In this document: one piece after another, positions 14,101-25,759 of the stretch
Layout of the letters: every line of letters starts with the position of its first letter
Numbering within the stretch: position 1 is the stretch's first letter
NCBI GenBank assembly: GCA_030248295.1
Contig: JASANH010000514.1
Location: 1-64,000 of the forward strand
Length of the DNA: 64,000 nt
Direction: 5' to 3'
DNA from: Mesodorylaimus sp. YZB2_4
Taxonomy: Eukaryota > Nematoda > Enoplea > Dorylaimida > Dorylaimidae
The notes under the pieces: model-generated
Database searches by the model: none
What the model saw: the letters and a program-made list of their open reading frames with translations, nothing else
Told to the model about the DNA's origin: nothing
Position numbers and translations under genes: made by a program

Positions 14101-17100
14101 TTGCCTTGAAATTCCAAGTATTTGGGTCACATCAGCTTTATGCTCGCTATCTCAGTAACGGCGAGTCTGACACAAAAATGGCTTTTACTCTCGGAAAGAC
14201 CACGGTTAAAAACCTAAGGATCAACATACGGGTAAATCAAAAAAGTCAGAAACTGTCACATAACCCATTTGTGCTCTGGGAGACCTAAAAAAAATTTACC
14301 TTGCTTAATTTGGACGTTCGAGCTTTGCAATTTTATGGCAGCGGAACGTGTGGTATGGCCAGACCGGAAAATCGGAAAACGTAGCTGAGTGTAATCATTC
14401 ATTACGCAGGGTTTTTTTTGTTTTTGAGTTTTTCTTCGTCCTGTTCAGCCTTGGATCTGATATGAAGGCCTAGACTATCTTTCCTGGAGCTACTGTCAGC
14501 CTCATGGTTCCAGGAACTATGTACTGTGTATGAGCAGGAATTGAGCCTGTTGCTGTTTTGGTTTGTTTATGTTAGTAAAATGTCTTTGAGGGGTAAAAAG
14601 TTATCCATGAGACTGACCCCATGATCTGCGATGGAGCAACCGATTACATATGGATCTATGATTGCCTTCAATGATTGTAAAAGGTTGCAATTGGCGGGGT
14701 ACTCCGTGAGATGTTGACTCAATGATCAGGTTTGGAAATGGGATCCTATTATCAAGCAAGTAATCGGATACCAAATAGCGTTGATGCAGTTTTTGAAAAA
14801 AGATTTAGTTTTAGTTTCAGTTACAGTTAACTAAATCTCAATCAATTAACTAAACTTACCTGAATGATTCAGGTTTTCCTTGAAAAAATTTTCGCATCGA
14901 GATATGACAGCTTATCCAGCATAATTCTCCCCTTTTCTTCATTCAAATATCACACTTCAACAGATTGGCCCAGTCTGATCAACTGGTAGTAGTCCTCAGC
15001 GCCTGAATTCCCGCGAAACTTTTTGAAACCTTCTTGCCTTGTCGGGTTTCGTGGAAAAACCTCATAATTTTGGTGAGAACACATAGCCAAAAGTCCAAAA
15101 CTTGAGAACCAAGTTTAGAGAAACTCTGCGAGTCTCTTCCAATGCGTCTCTTTACCGCATAAGAATTCAAAAATCCGCAGGACTTTCAACAGTGGCCACT
15201 GCTGAGCAGTTGGCCAGACGGGTCCAATGTTTTGCAGAGAGTTTTCTTTGCACCCAGAAACAAATTACAGCCATTGAATATGCCGGTTGGCAAGGCTCCC
15301 TCAGATCAAGAAGATTTCTTTTAACTTATTAACTCTTTGAACTCCTTTTCAAGATGGACCTCCAGTGGAAACTGTTTCAGGCGCAAACGTAGCAGGAACT
15401 GATAAACCTGTGAGACCTGGCAAGTTTTTTCGATGATTGGACCAGAATTCAGGAGGATCCATTTCAGCACCAACAACTTACAATTAGAGATGATATAATA
15501 TGCCTCTAACTCGCGATCAGCAAAATTTTTAACCAGCGTCTCAGATGCGTAGTCTTTTCTATTTTGGCTTGCGCAGTCTTTTTTATTTTATCTTTTCTAT
15601 TTCGTTAGCACGAACAACCCTAAACAGATCACTAATGTTAGAACACGCAGTCATTTGAAAACTGAATATAACTGATTCTGAAAGGATTCAGTTACAGTTA
15701 AATTCAGTTTTGGCGGAGAGATTCAGTTTCAGTTTCAGTTAACTGTATCCACACTAATACCAAGCCAGTGATCAGATATTAATCAAGTGATCAGCGACTG
15801 ATCCAGTAAGCGGATCAGCATCACACAAAGCTACCTCAAGTGTGCGTCCGCCGGCTGTTAAAGAGCTTACAAAACGTTACAATACAAAACCTACAAAAGA
15901 GGCTGCTCTAGGTGAGGGCATCGTTTCCGAAGCTACACAGTTTTTGCTGATAGAGGGGAGGATAGTTTTCAGCAAGAGTAGACCCTATCGACTGGAACTG
16001 TCACGAAGTTCATTACATTTCCAGTCTGTTATAGGCGAGACGTCGTTGAAACTAAAGCGTCATTGCAATTGAACAGACATAATCCCCAGATTTCTAGTTG
16101 ATTGTTTCTTGTAGCTATGTGACATCCGAGAAATGGCTGCCATGATCTTTGAAGGACCTCCTGGGTTGCTTTGTCATCTAGAGAAATCACTGTAATCACC
16201 CAGCCAGAATTGAAATGCCACTTTACTTTGCCTGGCGTGTAAATGACGGTTTCATATACTGTAATGTGTGTCTTGTAGGAGATTTTTAGTTGCAGCTACA
16301 GTAGACTGGTAATATTTGCTGACAATAACAGGGAGCGGTAACTCGGCGTTCGCCCCTAATAAGTTTCTGAAATCGGCCTCGGTTCAGTTTTCCCTTGGCC
16401 CCACCCTACACTGTACAGAACTATCGCTAAATCTAGCCTTAGATTCGTCAAAACACGAGCCGTGTCTGACCACTTCAGGAGCTTCAATGGTCACATCGTA
16501 ACCGTCGTTGTCTGGCAGGCCATGGTGAGTGGAAGAGAGTAACCGATCTCCCCTGGCAGGGAAATTTTACCGCTCGAGTTGATGTTTCAGCTGCAGACAT
16601 ATTCGAAAGCCTTGGCTTACTCCAGTCGGAGTTTTTGTCCCACATCCTCTCCCGCGACTGCCAAGCTTGGCCACACCAGGTCCCATAAACAATAGCGCTT
16701 CAAAGCCCAAAGCCCACAGCCATGAAACATGGCTCGCAGTCCCGTAGAGGCCCAAGTGGAAAAATGGTAGGCATGATCAGATTGCATGGTACAGTCTCAA
16801 CTGTTAGGGATCAGCGAGGTTCAACATTGTCCTTGTACACTAAGTCGATGCTCAGTCTACAGTATGATACCCGCAATGAGGAGATGCTCTGAGTACTCGT
16901 ATGAAGAGGCTGCTGTGTGTGTTCTGGTCAGTCAGAGGCTTATAAAATTTTAGTGCTTGAAAAAACTCCACAGACTAAACTTCTTCTCTAATCGTGAGAG
17001 TTACATTGGCATTTATTTAAATTCTACAGCAGTACACTGCAGAACGATGTCACAAAATAAAACTTTTCTGACTTATTGACACAAGTGTTACTGCATATTG

Positions 17101-17256
17101 CTCGGCCCTTTTTCTGGCGATCGGCCAACGGCGCTGCTTGTGGGCGCTACTGCCCCTTTTCTAAACCCACCTTTTGTAAACCCTAAAAATAGTGCTCCTG
17201 AACTTAGGACTAAACGCCATATAAGTATAAAAATGACACGTATGACCATATATGTC
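11199..17256. other. Intergenic stretch with one LINE relic and Gln/Thr-type simple repeats
   Basis: Apart from the reverse-transcriptase relic at 12,753-13,165 no coding signal was found. Tandem cagtta/ttcagt-type words recur at 14,805-14,875 and 15,655-15,745 and may bound a diverged insertion of about 0.9 kb. The rest shows short unrelated open frames only. Confidence 0.45.
12753..13165 (-). pseudogene. Non-LTR retrotransposon reverse-transcriptase fragment
   Basis: The minus-strand frame from 13165 reads ALRDMSSGEAPGRDGL then EWYRQFW. This is the APGxDGLxxExYxxFW signature found near the start of the reverse-transcriptase domain of L1-like LINEs. The frame stops at 12968, and no later YADD motif was recognised in the adjacent frames. 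It is an old truncated fragment with frame breaks. Confidence 0.5.
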
Positions 17257-18300
17257 CTATGCAGTCAGACAAAATGTGTGAAAATAATTTTCCAATTCAA
17301 ACATTCTTTGACAAAACACATTTTCTTGGAATGTCCCGTTGCGGACCCAAGGTGTCATTTCTCGATTGAAACTAAAGAAATTTGACAGGAAACTGGCATA
17401 TTCGAATATTGTGACCAAAATGAAAGGAATACCCTCGCAAAGCTGCAAAATACACAGCGACTTGTTGATTTTGATTTGACTCAAGTGTTCTTTATTTGCC
17501 CCTCCGTTTATATTTCCACTGGTGATCAACTTCTTTTTCCGTTTCGTCATACTGCTTAAATTCTTGATGACGAGGGGTACGCACACCAACATTATCGCTC
17601 CTTCTGCCGCGCGCCACACCCGACTAAATATTGCCAGTGCAGTGGATGGTTCTGGAATGCCATACAAAATTTTCCGCACTTCAAAATAGCCGAGTGTGCA
17701 GTTAAAAGTCAGGGCTAACAGAAACATTGCAGTGATAATCGACAGCGCAGTTTTCTTTTTATTGAAGTTTTTGTATTTCATGGGCCAATGACAAGCTATG
17801 GTTCTGTCGATGGCTGTCCATAAAACGAGCAAATGAGCGCATTTTCCAACCGTTGCATTAGTGAACATTATGCAGTAATCGGCGATCACTGATTTAGTGG
17901 TGGTTGCAAAACACGAACAGCACATATAAGTCGCATAAAGCAGGTCGAATGCACTGATTGCCCGATAATAATAAAAAGCGGTGGCTTCGAATCCGTTGAG
18001 TGAATAGGCGACTAGAGCTGAGGTTGTGCTAATGAATCCAAGGATGCCTCCAACGACCAGCATGCTACCCCTAACAAAACGCATATACTGTTCGAGCTCG
18101 AGGAGACGAGCAGCATTGCACGCAATGCGGGCTAGTTCAATCGGATCAGAGAAACTGTCTGGGTCGTAGATGAATGACAGAGTCGAGCTGGCGTTTGGAT
18201 AATCAGGACACTGAGAAACTGTGTGATTTATGGCCAGTTCCATGATAGTTCTAGCAATACTCCGTCTACCTCTGGACAAAGAGGCACCTGTCGAGGTCAA
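17257..18300 (-). CDS. Orphan seven-transmembrane-type receptor, TM7 not found
   Basis: One open exon of 347 codons. A long N-terminus with several N-glycosylation sequons (NHT, NAS) precedes TM1 (SMLVVGGILGFISTTSALVA), TM2, TM3 ending in AIDRTIACHWPMKYKNF (a DRx motif), TM4, TM5 (GAIMLVCVPLVIKNL), a Lys-rich third loop and TM6 (LCILQLCEGIPFILVTIFEY). After TM6 the frame becomes unlike a membrane segment, so either a splice leads to a TM7 exon I could not locate downstream to about 16.5 kb, or the gene is truncated. The first 19 codons may be extra: MELAINHTVSQC is an alternative start. It resembles the 9.6-11.2 kb receptor in layout. Receptor class is fairly sure, ligand unknown. Confidence 0.7.
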   Translation of the reverse strand: MTSTGASLSRGRRSIARTIMELAINHTVSQCPDYPNASSTLSFIYDPDSFSDPIELARIACNAARLLELEQYMRFVRGSMLVVGGILGFISTTSALVAYSLNGFEATAFYYYRAISAFDLLYATYMCCSCFATTTKSVIADYCIMFTNATVGKCAHLLVLWTAIDRTIACHWPMKYKNFNKKKTALSIITAMFLLALTFNCTLGYFEVRKILYGIPEPSTALAIFSRVWRAAEGAIMLVCVPLVIKNLSSMTKRKKKLITSGNINGGANKEHLSQIKINKSLCILQLCEGIPFILVTIFEYASFLSNFFSFNREMTPWVRNGTFQENVFCQRMFELENYFHTFCLTA

Positions 18301-21300
18301 TCACACGCGCGTTAGAACTTATAGAGACACGGAGCTCTCTTAGCAGGTTTAGTCTGCTGTGTTCGCTGTGATAGCCTAAGATTCTCATCGAATATATTAT
18401 ATTTATTATCAGGTCCCCTATCTGGCAGTATTGACAAAAACTGAATTAGGACTAAACTATAATCAGCTTCAATGTTGGCAAAGAAACTAGCATGCCTAAG
18501 ACATTACGTCAAAGTTCAAACACAAGAGGCGATCTGACTTTCAAATGTTGATAGGATAATCTTTATTGATATCAGAAGAGGGGATTAGCAACAAGTACAT
18601 GCCTTTCGTTAAAACAATTTCAACCCAAAGCTGCCAACGAGGTATTAAACATACAATCTTGCTTGGAATGTCCAGAACGGCCTTTGTATTACAGAGATTA
18701 AATGTATCTACTTATGCTGAATGGCTAGATTCGCCTAGTAGGCCCCGAGAGAAATGGAAAATACGGCTGGTTGCAGTGACAGCTTTCTGACTGATTGACC
18801 AATGATCAGCTTCTATGTCATTAAAGATTTATTCAGTTGCCAGTGCATGTTTTTCTGGGGGAATGACAGCTTTTTGCAGAGATAGCATTCTAGGATTATC
18901 TGACTGTGTCGTCATGCTCGCCATACCGTAAAGGCAGAGGTACCGGCATCTGCAAAGTTTCAGCATATCTAACGGCGAACAATGGTACTTTCCAGTAATA
19001 ACTCGTAACTGTGCAAGGCCACTTCTGCGAGTGCGTATGTGTAATTCACAAAATGGTAGTACATACTTGGCTGCATTGCATTGATAATTTGCGGTGTGTG
19101 GTGGGTATTTTGGCGATGACACAAGCTCGCTGTCACCACAGCGCGTGTTTCACAGAAGGATCAGCGCCAACTTGGCTGATCAATAGATTTTTTTCGAGGG
19201 CGACATACCTACACACAGCAGCTGGTTACTTGCACAGTTTCAATATGATCACGCATACCAAATGTTCACTAAACAAAGGCACTTACTGAATGCGCACTCG
19301 AGGTAGTACACGCGTTTAGCTTCCAGAACTGAACTGAAGCTAGCGAGCAAGGCGAACGCCTAAATCTGCCAGGCCACGGGCTAGGACTTTTGTAGCATGT
19401 TTAAAGAAGGTAAGAACCTTCAAAACATGGCGGCATGAAAGAGGAATGCACGCTATAATTGATGTCGGAATATTAAAAAAAGAGTGTGATACTGTAAGGG
19501 CGAAAATTATTCGCCATGTAAGAATTTAGCGGACTACGCGGATTTCGCGGTTATTGATTTTCCGTAAAAATTTTCCCCCGCGAAAGTGTGTGTGTTTTAA
19601 AACATGACATTTTGAAGTCGCGCTTCTATGTCATCGAAATAAGACGCCTGGATCGCAAAAGAACACATTTTTGCTGTTCTTGCAGCAGGCGAAGCGACAA
19701 AAAGCGATAAGGTGTTAACCATAAACGATATCCGCAGTCAGGAGGGAAAGGCGTTGTTGCACAAAAACTAAAAGGGGTAGTGATGGGGTCAGCGAAGCCC
19801 GCTTCGGTTCTTTTGCTTGCAACTTCCCTGCGTGACACCCCACACAGAGTACCCCGCACTAGGTTGATGATCATGGGTGCTAAACATTAGTGAGGTATAC
19901 TTCCCCAGCCTGGGAGCAAGTCCGAAAAGGCCGAACTTGAGAAGCCACGAAATATTTACCCCTCGAATTTATTTGCCCTTACGCGACCCACGTATTATAG
20001 GGGGCAGCCAAAATTGTGGACTGCTGTTTTCATCATTTAGAAAGTCGAAATTTCTTTTTCCCAGTAATCCAGTTCGTCCAATGGCGAAATGCGAAATGCT
20101 AAGCCCCGGCCTCTGGCATGACTTTTGATTGAATGCCTGTTGTCAAAATTTCCCAGTCATTGATGCAATAATCAAACAATTTTACTGAAGGATATTTGAC
20201 GAAGGAACAGTGCTCTACTAGTAAGCCTAATCTACGTAAATCATTATACTATATGATCGACTAAAAAGTAGTAACAGCTATACCTACAGTGGCATTAGGA
20301 AGGGCTACATACGGTATACTACATATATAGGCTGTCAATGGTATCAGTTAGCGGTTCGATTAAGCTAAGGCACGTATGTCTGTGTTGATACAGAACTCTT
20401 TTTTACTACCCTCACATGGATGTCAAATATATCCAAAAAACAAGAATGTTCATAAAAAAATCACTTCGAAGGTCGATTAACAACATTCATGATTTAAAAC
20501 GCCACTAAAACCCCCTGCATATCGTGGACAGGCGCAGCTGATGAGCTACACCGAAGAGTCACCAGGCACACATGCGATCTTTGAGCTTCGGACCTTCACC
20601 TAGCGGTTCTCTCTCGAGCAAATCCTTATCGAAGGAGTAGCGAGCTAACAGAAATCCAGGCACGCTATAACTAAGCTCGCTGACCCCTCGAAGAGGATGC
20701 CTGGACCAAATCATCTGGACTAACTGCTGGCAATAAGTTGTCACTCCTCAATATTTTTAGAAGGGCATTTCTTAACTCTGTGTTACACAGACCAAAAGCA
20801 AGGATATTCCAGACTGAGTTGGAACAGCAGACCATGACTGAATAGCCAGAAACGGTATTTTCAATGAGCTGTCAAAAGTGCTTGTTGATGTATCGTGACC
20901 CCATAACGATGCTGGGCACTCTAAATTTATCGCCTCCAAGTCAAGCGCTAATCCAAAGCCATATTCGCGCATCCTCGACGCAATGATATCAAGCATCTTG
21001 ACGAGCTTTTTGGAGCCTTTCCGAGCAGGGAATGTTCCCATTACTATTGGCGGAATTTGAATCCTATGATACAAACAACCCCTTCTCTTGTTAATAACAC
21101 CATATAAATCATCCTCAGCAGTGACTCATGTGAGGTTAGAGTTTTTCTCTCTTAATATTTCATCAGAGATGTTTTCCTTTTGTTTTCCTCGAAATTATGC
21201 GAGCAGGATTTATCTCAAAAGCTTTCTCAAATCGAGCTCCTAATGGGCTTTCTGGCGCCGTCAAATTCGAAATACAGCTGGCAGACTGGACGGCTGAAAC

Positions 21301-22242
21301 TGCGACACACTCACTGCGTTCTAGACAAACGAGAAAGCTTCCTATGTCGCTGAATTGAGGGCTTCTATCGCTTACAAGCCTCTAAGAAAGCAGAACACCG
21401 CTGTGGGCGCTAGAAAAAATCAAGATGCAGTATCCCCAGAATATGGACAACATTAGGGTAGGATGGTGCTGGAATAGGATATTCCGATGTTCGTTGACCA
21501 AAGTCAATTGGACACTGGTCTCTAAAAGGTGCAACACATTTACAACAGGCTTGCTTAGTAGAGGGTCAAAGGCCATGCAAAAAGAAAGTGACAATAGCAG
21601 CAGTACTGAGCGCGGAGCAAGCGAGAAGTAGCCAGACCAGCCATTTAAATGGATAGAGAGCAGATCATTGATCGACAGCAATGACCATCGATTTTCGGGT
21701 GATTAACGCACCTTCAGCAAAATAATATGGTTGGCTGAAATCGAGAGCCTTGAAACGATCATAGCTCGGCGCTATGACTAGTATATGCGCAGCAAGCTCG
21801 CCGCGTTGAATAGCTCCGATAAGTCCGGTTCCAGTTTCATTTTCAAAAACTGTACCAGAAGAGTTCGAATTAAGACGGATAAAGGAGCAATTCAGAGAGA
21901 GAGCTCAGCAAACCAAGATGGTCAGTTCGATACCAGTACCGCGATTTGGACATACTGTACAGGGTCGAAGGCGCACTTGCTAGCAAACGGCAAGATAGGT
22001 AATAACCAACAACAACGCGTAGAGTCTGATTTAATGCACCTTGCATTCAATCAAAATACGAAATTTTAGTTTTTACGAGAAAATTATGCACACATTTGCA
22101 AAATTGATAAAGAAACAGTTTCTGCAGAAGCATATTGACCATCATGTTTCGAAAGATGACAGAGCCAGTAACAACAAGATGGCCATCGTGGATGTGAATA
22201 TTCTTGCTGACATACAGTATTTAACGGTTATTCAACGGTTAT
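18301..22242. other. Intergenic stretch without recognisable genes
   Basis: All open frames are under about 100 codons, lack recognisable motifs and do not splice into anything larger. No transposon ends or strong hairpins were noticed. Confidence 0.4.
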
Positions 22243-24381
22243 TCAACGGCACAAAAACTCAATGATGGCGCGGGAGTGGAGATTGATGTGGAGCTGGATT
22301 CTAGTATGGATGTTGCGGTTTAAGTGGGCAATGCTGTGGAGGCTGATGGTGAGGCCAATGATGATGTATGAGTGGAGGTTGATGTGGGCAAGACTGTGGA
22401 TGAGGATGTTGAACTCGATGATGGCATGGGAGTGGTGGTTGATGTGGGCAATACTGTGGATGTGGATGTTGAACTTGATGATACAATAAGAGTGTTGGTA
22501 TGCGGGCAATACTGTGGATGTTGAACCCAATGATGGTATGGGAGTTGAGATTGATGTGAAACTGGATTCTGGAATGGATGTTGTGGTTGAAGTGGACTGT
22601 ACTGTGGATGGGGATGTTGAAGACAATGGTGCTATGGGAGTGGATGTTGACATACGAGTAGATACTGTAGAGGCTGATGTGGCACTCGAAGGTGGTATGG
22701 AAGTGGCGATGGACGTGGCACTGAAAGCTGGTATAGACGTCGAGTTTGCTGTGGAGAATACTGTAGCAGTTGTTGTCGAGCTCAAAGGTAGTGTGGGCGT
22801 AGAGTTTGATATGGATACTGTTATGTTTGCTGCTGAACTCGAGCGCGTTGTGGTTGTGGAACTTGAGGATGCAACTAGTGAAGGGGTTGTGGATGAAATC
22901 CGCGTTGTCGCTGCAGAAATAGAGCTTAGCATTGAAGGACAAACAGATGTTGAGTTGAATGCGGCCAATGAGCTGGAGAGTGAAACAAAAGTACCGGCAG
23001 AAGAAGACAAAGATGATGCGGCTGGTGTGGTTGCAGTGCGGGACAGTACTCTTTGAGTGTTAGTTGCAGTAGTAATCAAACTTGATGAAGCAGTTGAGGG
23101 AGCTACCATTAATGTTGAACCAGAAGTAAAGAGAGTAGAGCTGGATTGTGAAGTCGGTAGGATTGTAGTGGTTGTTGTCGAGGTGCTTTTTGAAGTGGAT
23201 GTCGTAGATGTTTTGGTTGTTGTTTCCAGAATTGAGCATTGCGCTGCTGGCACCTTTGTTTGGGCAGCTGGAGTCTTCATGACTGTAACAGAACAGAAGA
23301 TCTGCACCATGACTGCACTTCCTAAACTTTGCACTAGGTGATTACTGTCTAGTCGGTAGTATGTCGTCACAGAGTTCGATATGTGAAAGGCCACAGAATG
23401 TCATGTATCACTGTCTACCTTTACCAAAGTTTTCTTTGCCATCATTTTTTAGGTAGAGTGTCGTACATCATAGTTCTCAGGATTCGTACGTAACAGGAGT
23501 TTTCATCAGATTTTGCATAGGTAGTTTAGGCTCGTCTTACCCCAAAATCATCTGAAACTTACGTTCACATGTTATTGCCTTGCTTGTTGTGGGTGACCAT
23601 GTCTGGAAATTTACTGAAGATCCAACAGCTATTGCCGTTATTGGCCCATCAGTGAGGTTTCCAACGATTTTGCAGCCAGTGCACAAGCATGTAGGATCGA
23701 CTTTGTAATTAGAGCTGGTCACTGGGTCATTGTACCAATAGAACTTCCCTTCCAATGCATACATTCCAGCAAACGCCATGATTCCATTATGGATTGCCAA
23801 GGAAGGTATCAACTGACTAATCAGTGCGCTGCTGTCGGGTCGTGTTGGTCGGCCACCTAAAAAGCCAAAAACATTTTTTCCAATAAAATCGCAGCAAGTA
23901 AAGGCGCATGACCAGGATAGGTTGGAATCAGGCCAGTGGGTAAAAAGATAATCCGTAGTGTGGCAGCCATAGTATCCGCCAAAATCGCAATAATTAGAGC
24001 ACTGTGATGGATGTGGAAGGCTTTGCTTAATTCTCGATTTTGCCGCTTGTGGTTCGTCGATCGTATCTCTTGTTGCGGTAGTCGTTTTTTCAGGTTTTGC
24101 TGCGCTGAGGTAAGTGTTGATCAAATGAGATGCTTGCGGAGTCGCGGCCATGGCAGATTCCTTGAAAGGATTCATGTTGCAAAAGGTGACAGCGGGAAAT
24201 GATTGTCGGCTCGGTTTGATCTACATGCATCAGATATGAGGTAATAAGATATTATACTGTGGTGAGAATATAGCTGAAGTCTTACCCTTACGATGACGCT
24301 GGTTTTTCTTTGGTTATAGGTGCCTATCAGAATTCCGGTCTCAGCGACCAAGGCTATGACTGAACCGAATGTCACAAGCAA
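22243..24381 (-). CDS. Lectin-like protein with a long Ser/Thr-rich mucin tail
   Basis: Three exons fit exactly: 24381-24286 (32 codons), 24220-23563 and 23282-22243, with donors GTAAGA and GTAAGT and acceptors ATGTAG and TTACAG, giving 597 residues. Residues 1-22 form a hydrophobic signal or signal anchor (LVTFGSVIALVAETGILIG). Residues about 105-252 form a cysteine-rich domain with CSNYCDFGGYYGC, GKFYWYNDPV, CLCTGC and a terminal ITCE, which looks like a C-type-lectin-like fold, though I could not confirm it. Exon 3 is over half Ser, Thr and Ala, as in mucins, with many O-glycosylation positions. Its last 92 or so residues change to a His/Ile/Asn repeat because the repeat DNA is read one base out of the Ser/Thr frame. 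It is probably a secreted or surface glycoprotein. The exon model is good; the lectin label is tentative. Confidence 0.6.
22260..22560. repeat. Minisatellite in the 3' coding part of the mucin gene
   Basis: Imperfect units of about 39-60 bp (words gttgatgtgggcaa, tgtggatg, ttgaactcgatgatg on the plus strand) are tandemly arrayed. The array encodes the His/Ile-rich tail in the annotated frame and Ser/Thr-rich repeats in the neighbouring frame. Confidence 0.7.
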
Positions 24382-25759
24382 CTAGGCGATCCTGGAGATA
24401 GCAGATTTGGTTGATAGGGCTAGATTGAGTGGGTCAGTGAGTGGAACTCAAATATTTATCCATCGTGGTCTTGGTTCTGTGGCTCGTTTCTCATTGTCAG
24501 ATCGCACTACCATAAGCAAAATCGTGAGCTCCATGGGCTTCCTGAGTTTCCATGGTTACTTGAATATAGAAGCGCCTCCACGTGTAGCAATGCCTAAAAA
24601 GAATTTTGGCACATGCTATAGGCTTTATTGTTTACGCGTATCCTCGATGCGATACAGTTTTAACCTAAGATCGATTTCATTTACGTTCTCTTTGGAGTGT
24701 GTCATGGCAGATCATATTGGTCTTTTTTTATGCTAGTTCTCTCAATTGTCATAAGGGAAGGATCAATGGACTAGTATTCATCCAACGCATAGGCAGCTAT
24801 AGTACCACGAAAAACTGGGTAATTTTTAGTTTAGAGCATATTTTTAGGCATGGCATGCTCTATGCGGCCGTGGCGATTTAGCCCCAGGAGCTGATTGTGA
24901 GCATCAAGGATTTTCGAATATGGGGTGAGCACTTTAGCTTCGCGCTAATCATTGATGATAGAAGAGAAAGGGAACATGCTAGAAATTTTCTGGCCATATT
25001 CTTTCGGCAGCTTGCCAGAATTGTGAAATATGAAAGTCATTATTTTGCAGATTGTCACGAACCGCAGGAATAAGACTCGCCATGGCACTTTATATACGTC
25101 AGGAACCGCAGGAGAAAGGCACGCCATGGCGATTTTATAACAAAAGGATGAAGATTTTATTTTTCCCACATGTACTGTATCTTCAATCGGTATTCCATGT
25201 ATCCTACAAATTAAATCACTCCATTCCGAAACGTCGGGCCCTTTCACTCCAGCAATTCTTGTTTTCTCCCAACCAGTCGCGAACTCCTACATCGAACTTA
25301 TCGGAAGCAATCACGTGCAAAAGGCGAGCAACGGTTTCGCAAATAAGTGCGGATGATGATAAATTTTAAGCACAGTTGACTCGTCATGTTAGCCATTTTT
25401 CAAATTGTAGAAACCTCTGTCCTACAAGCGCAGCACAACATACAAAATTTAAAACATCACATTTCTACAAGCAGAAGTGCATATGCACAAAGAGCTGAAA
25501 ATCTTCTGTTCTCTCTAGCGGGTCCGAAATCGGAAATCCGCGAAAGTAATTAGGTGTTTACTACGCACCACACCACGCAAATATTTTATTCTTTTTAGTA
25601 CAACGCATTCACATACCATATACCCAAAACGGTAAGAACATTGATTTCTGAGTAATACAGGCTTGTCTCTTTCTCATACATGTATCATCAGAAGTTGTTT
25701 TAACATTCTTTGCTCCCTGAAAAGAGCAGTCTTCAAACCTGAAATTCTAAAAACTCTCT
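24382..25759. other. Intergenic stretch with a short tandem duplication
   Basis: No gene recognised. Around 25,058-25,137 two copies of a unit of about 50 bp (gaaccgcagga ... gccatggc ... ttttata) stand in tandem. Confidence 0.4.

Noticed and set aside
22514-23056. 180-codon plus-strand frame rich in Val, Glu and Asp
   Set aside because: It is the antisense of the Ser/Thr-rich mucin exon; the bias reflects the complementary codons.
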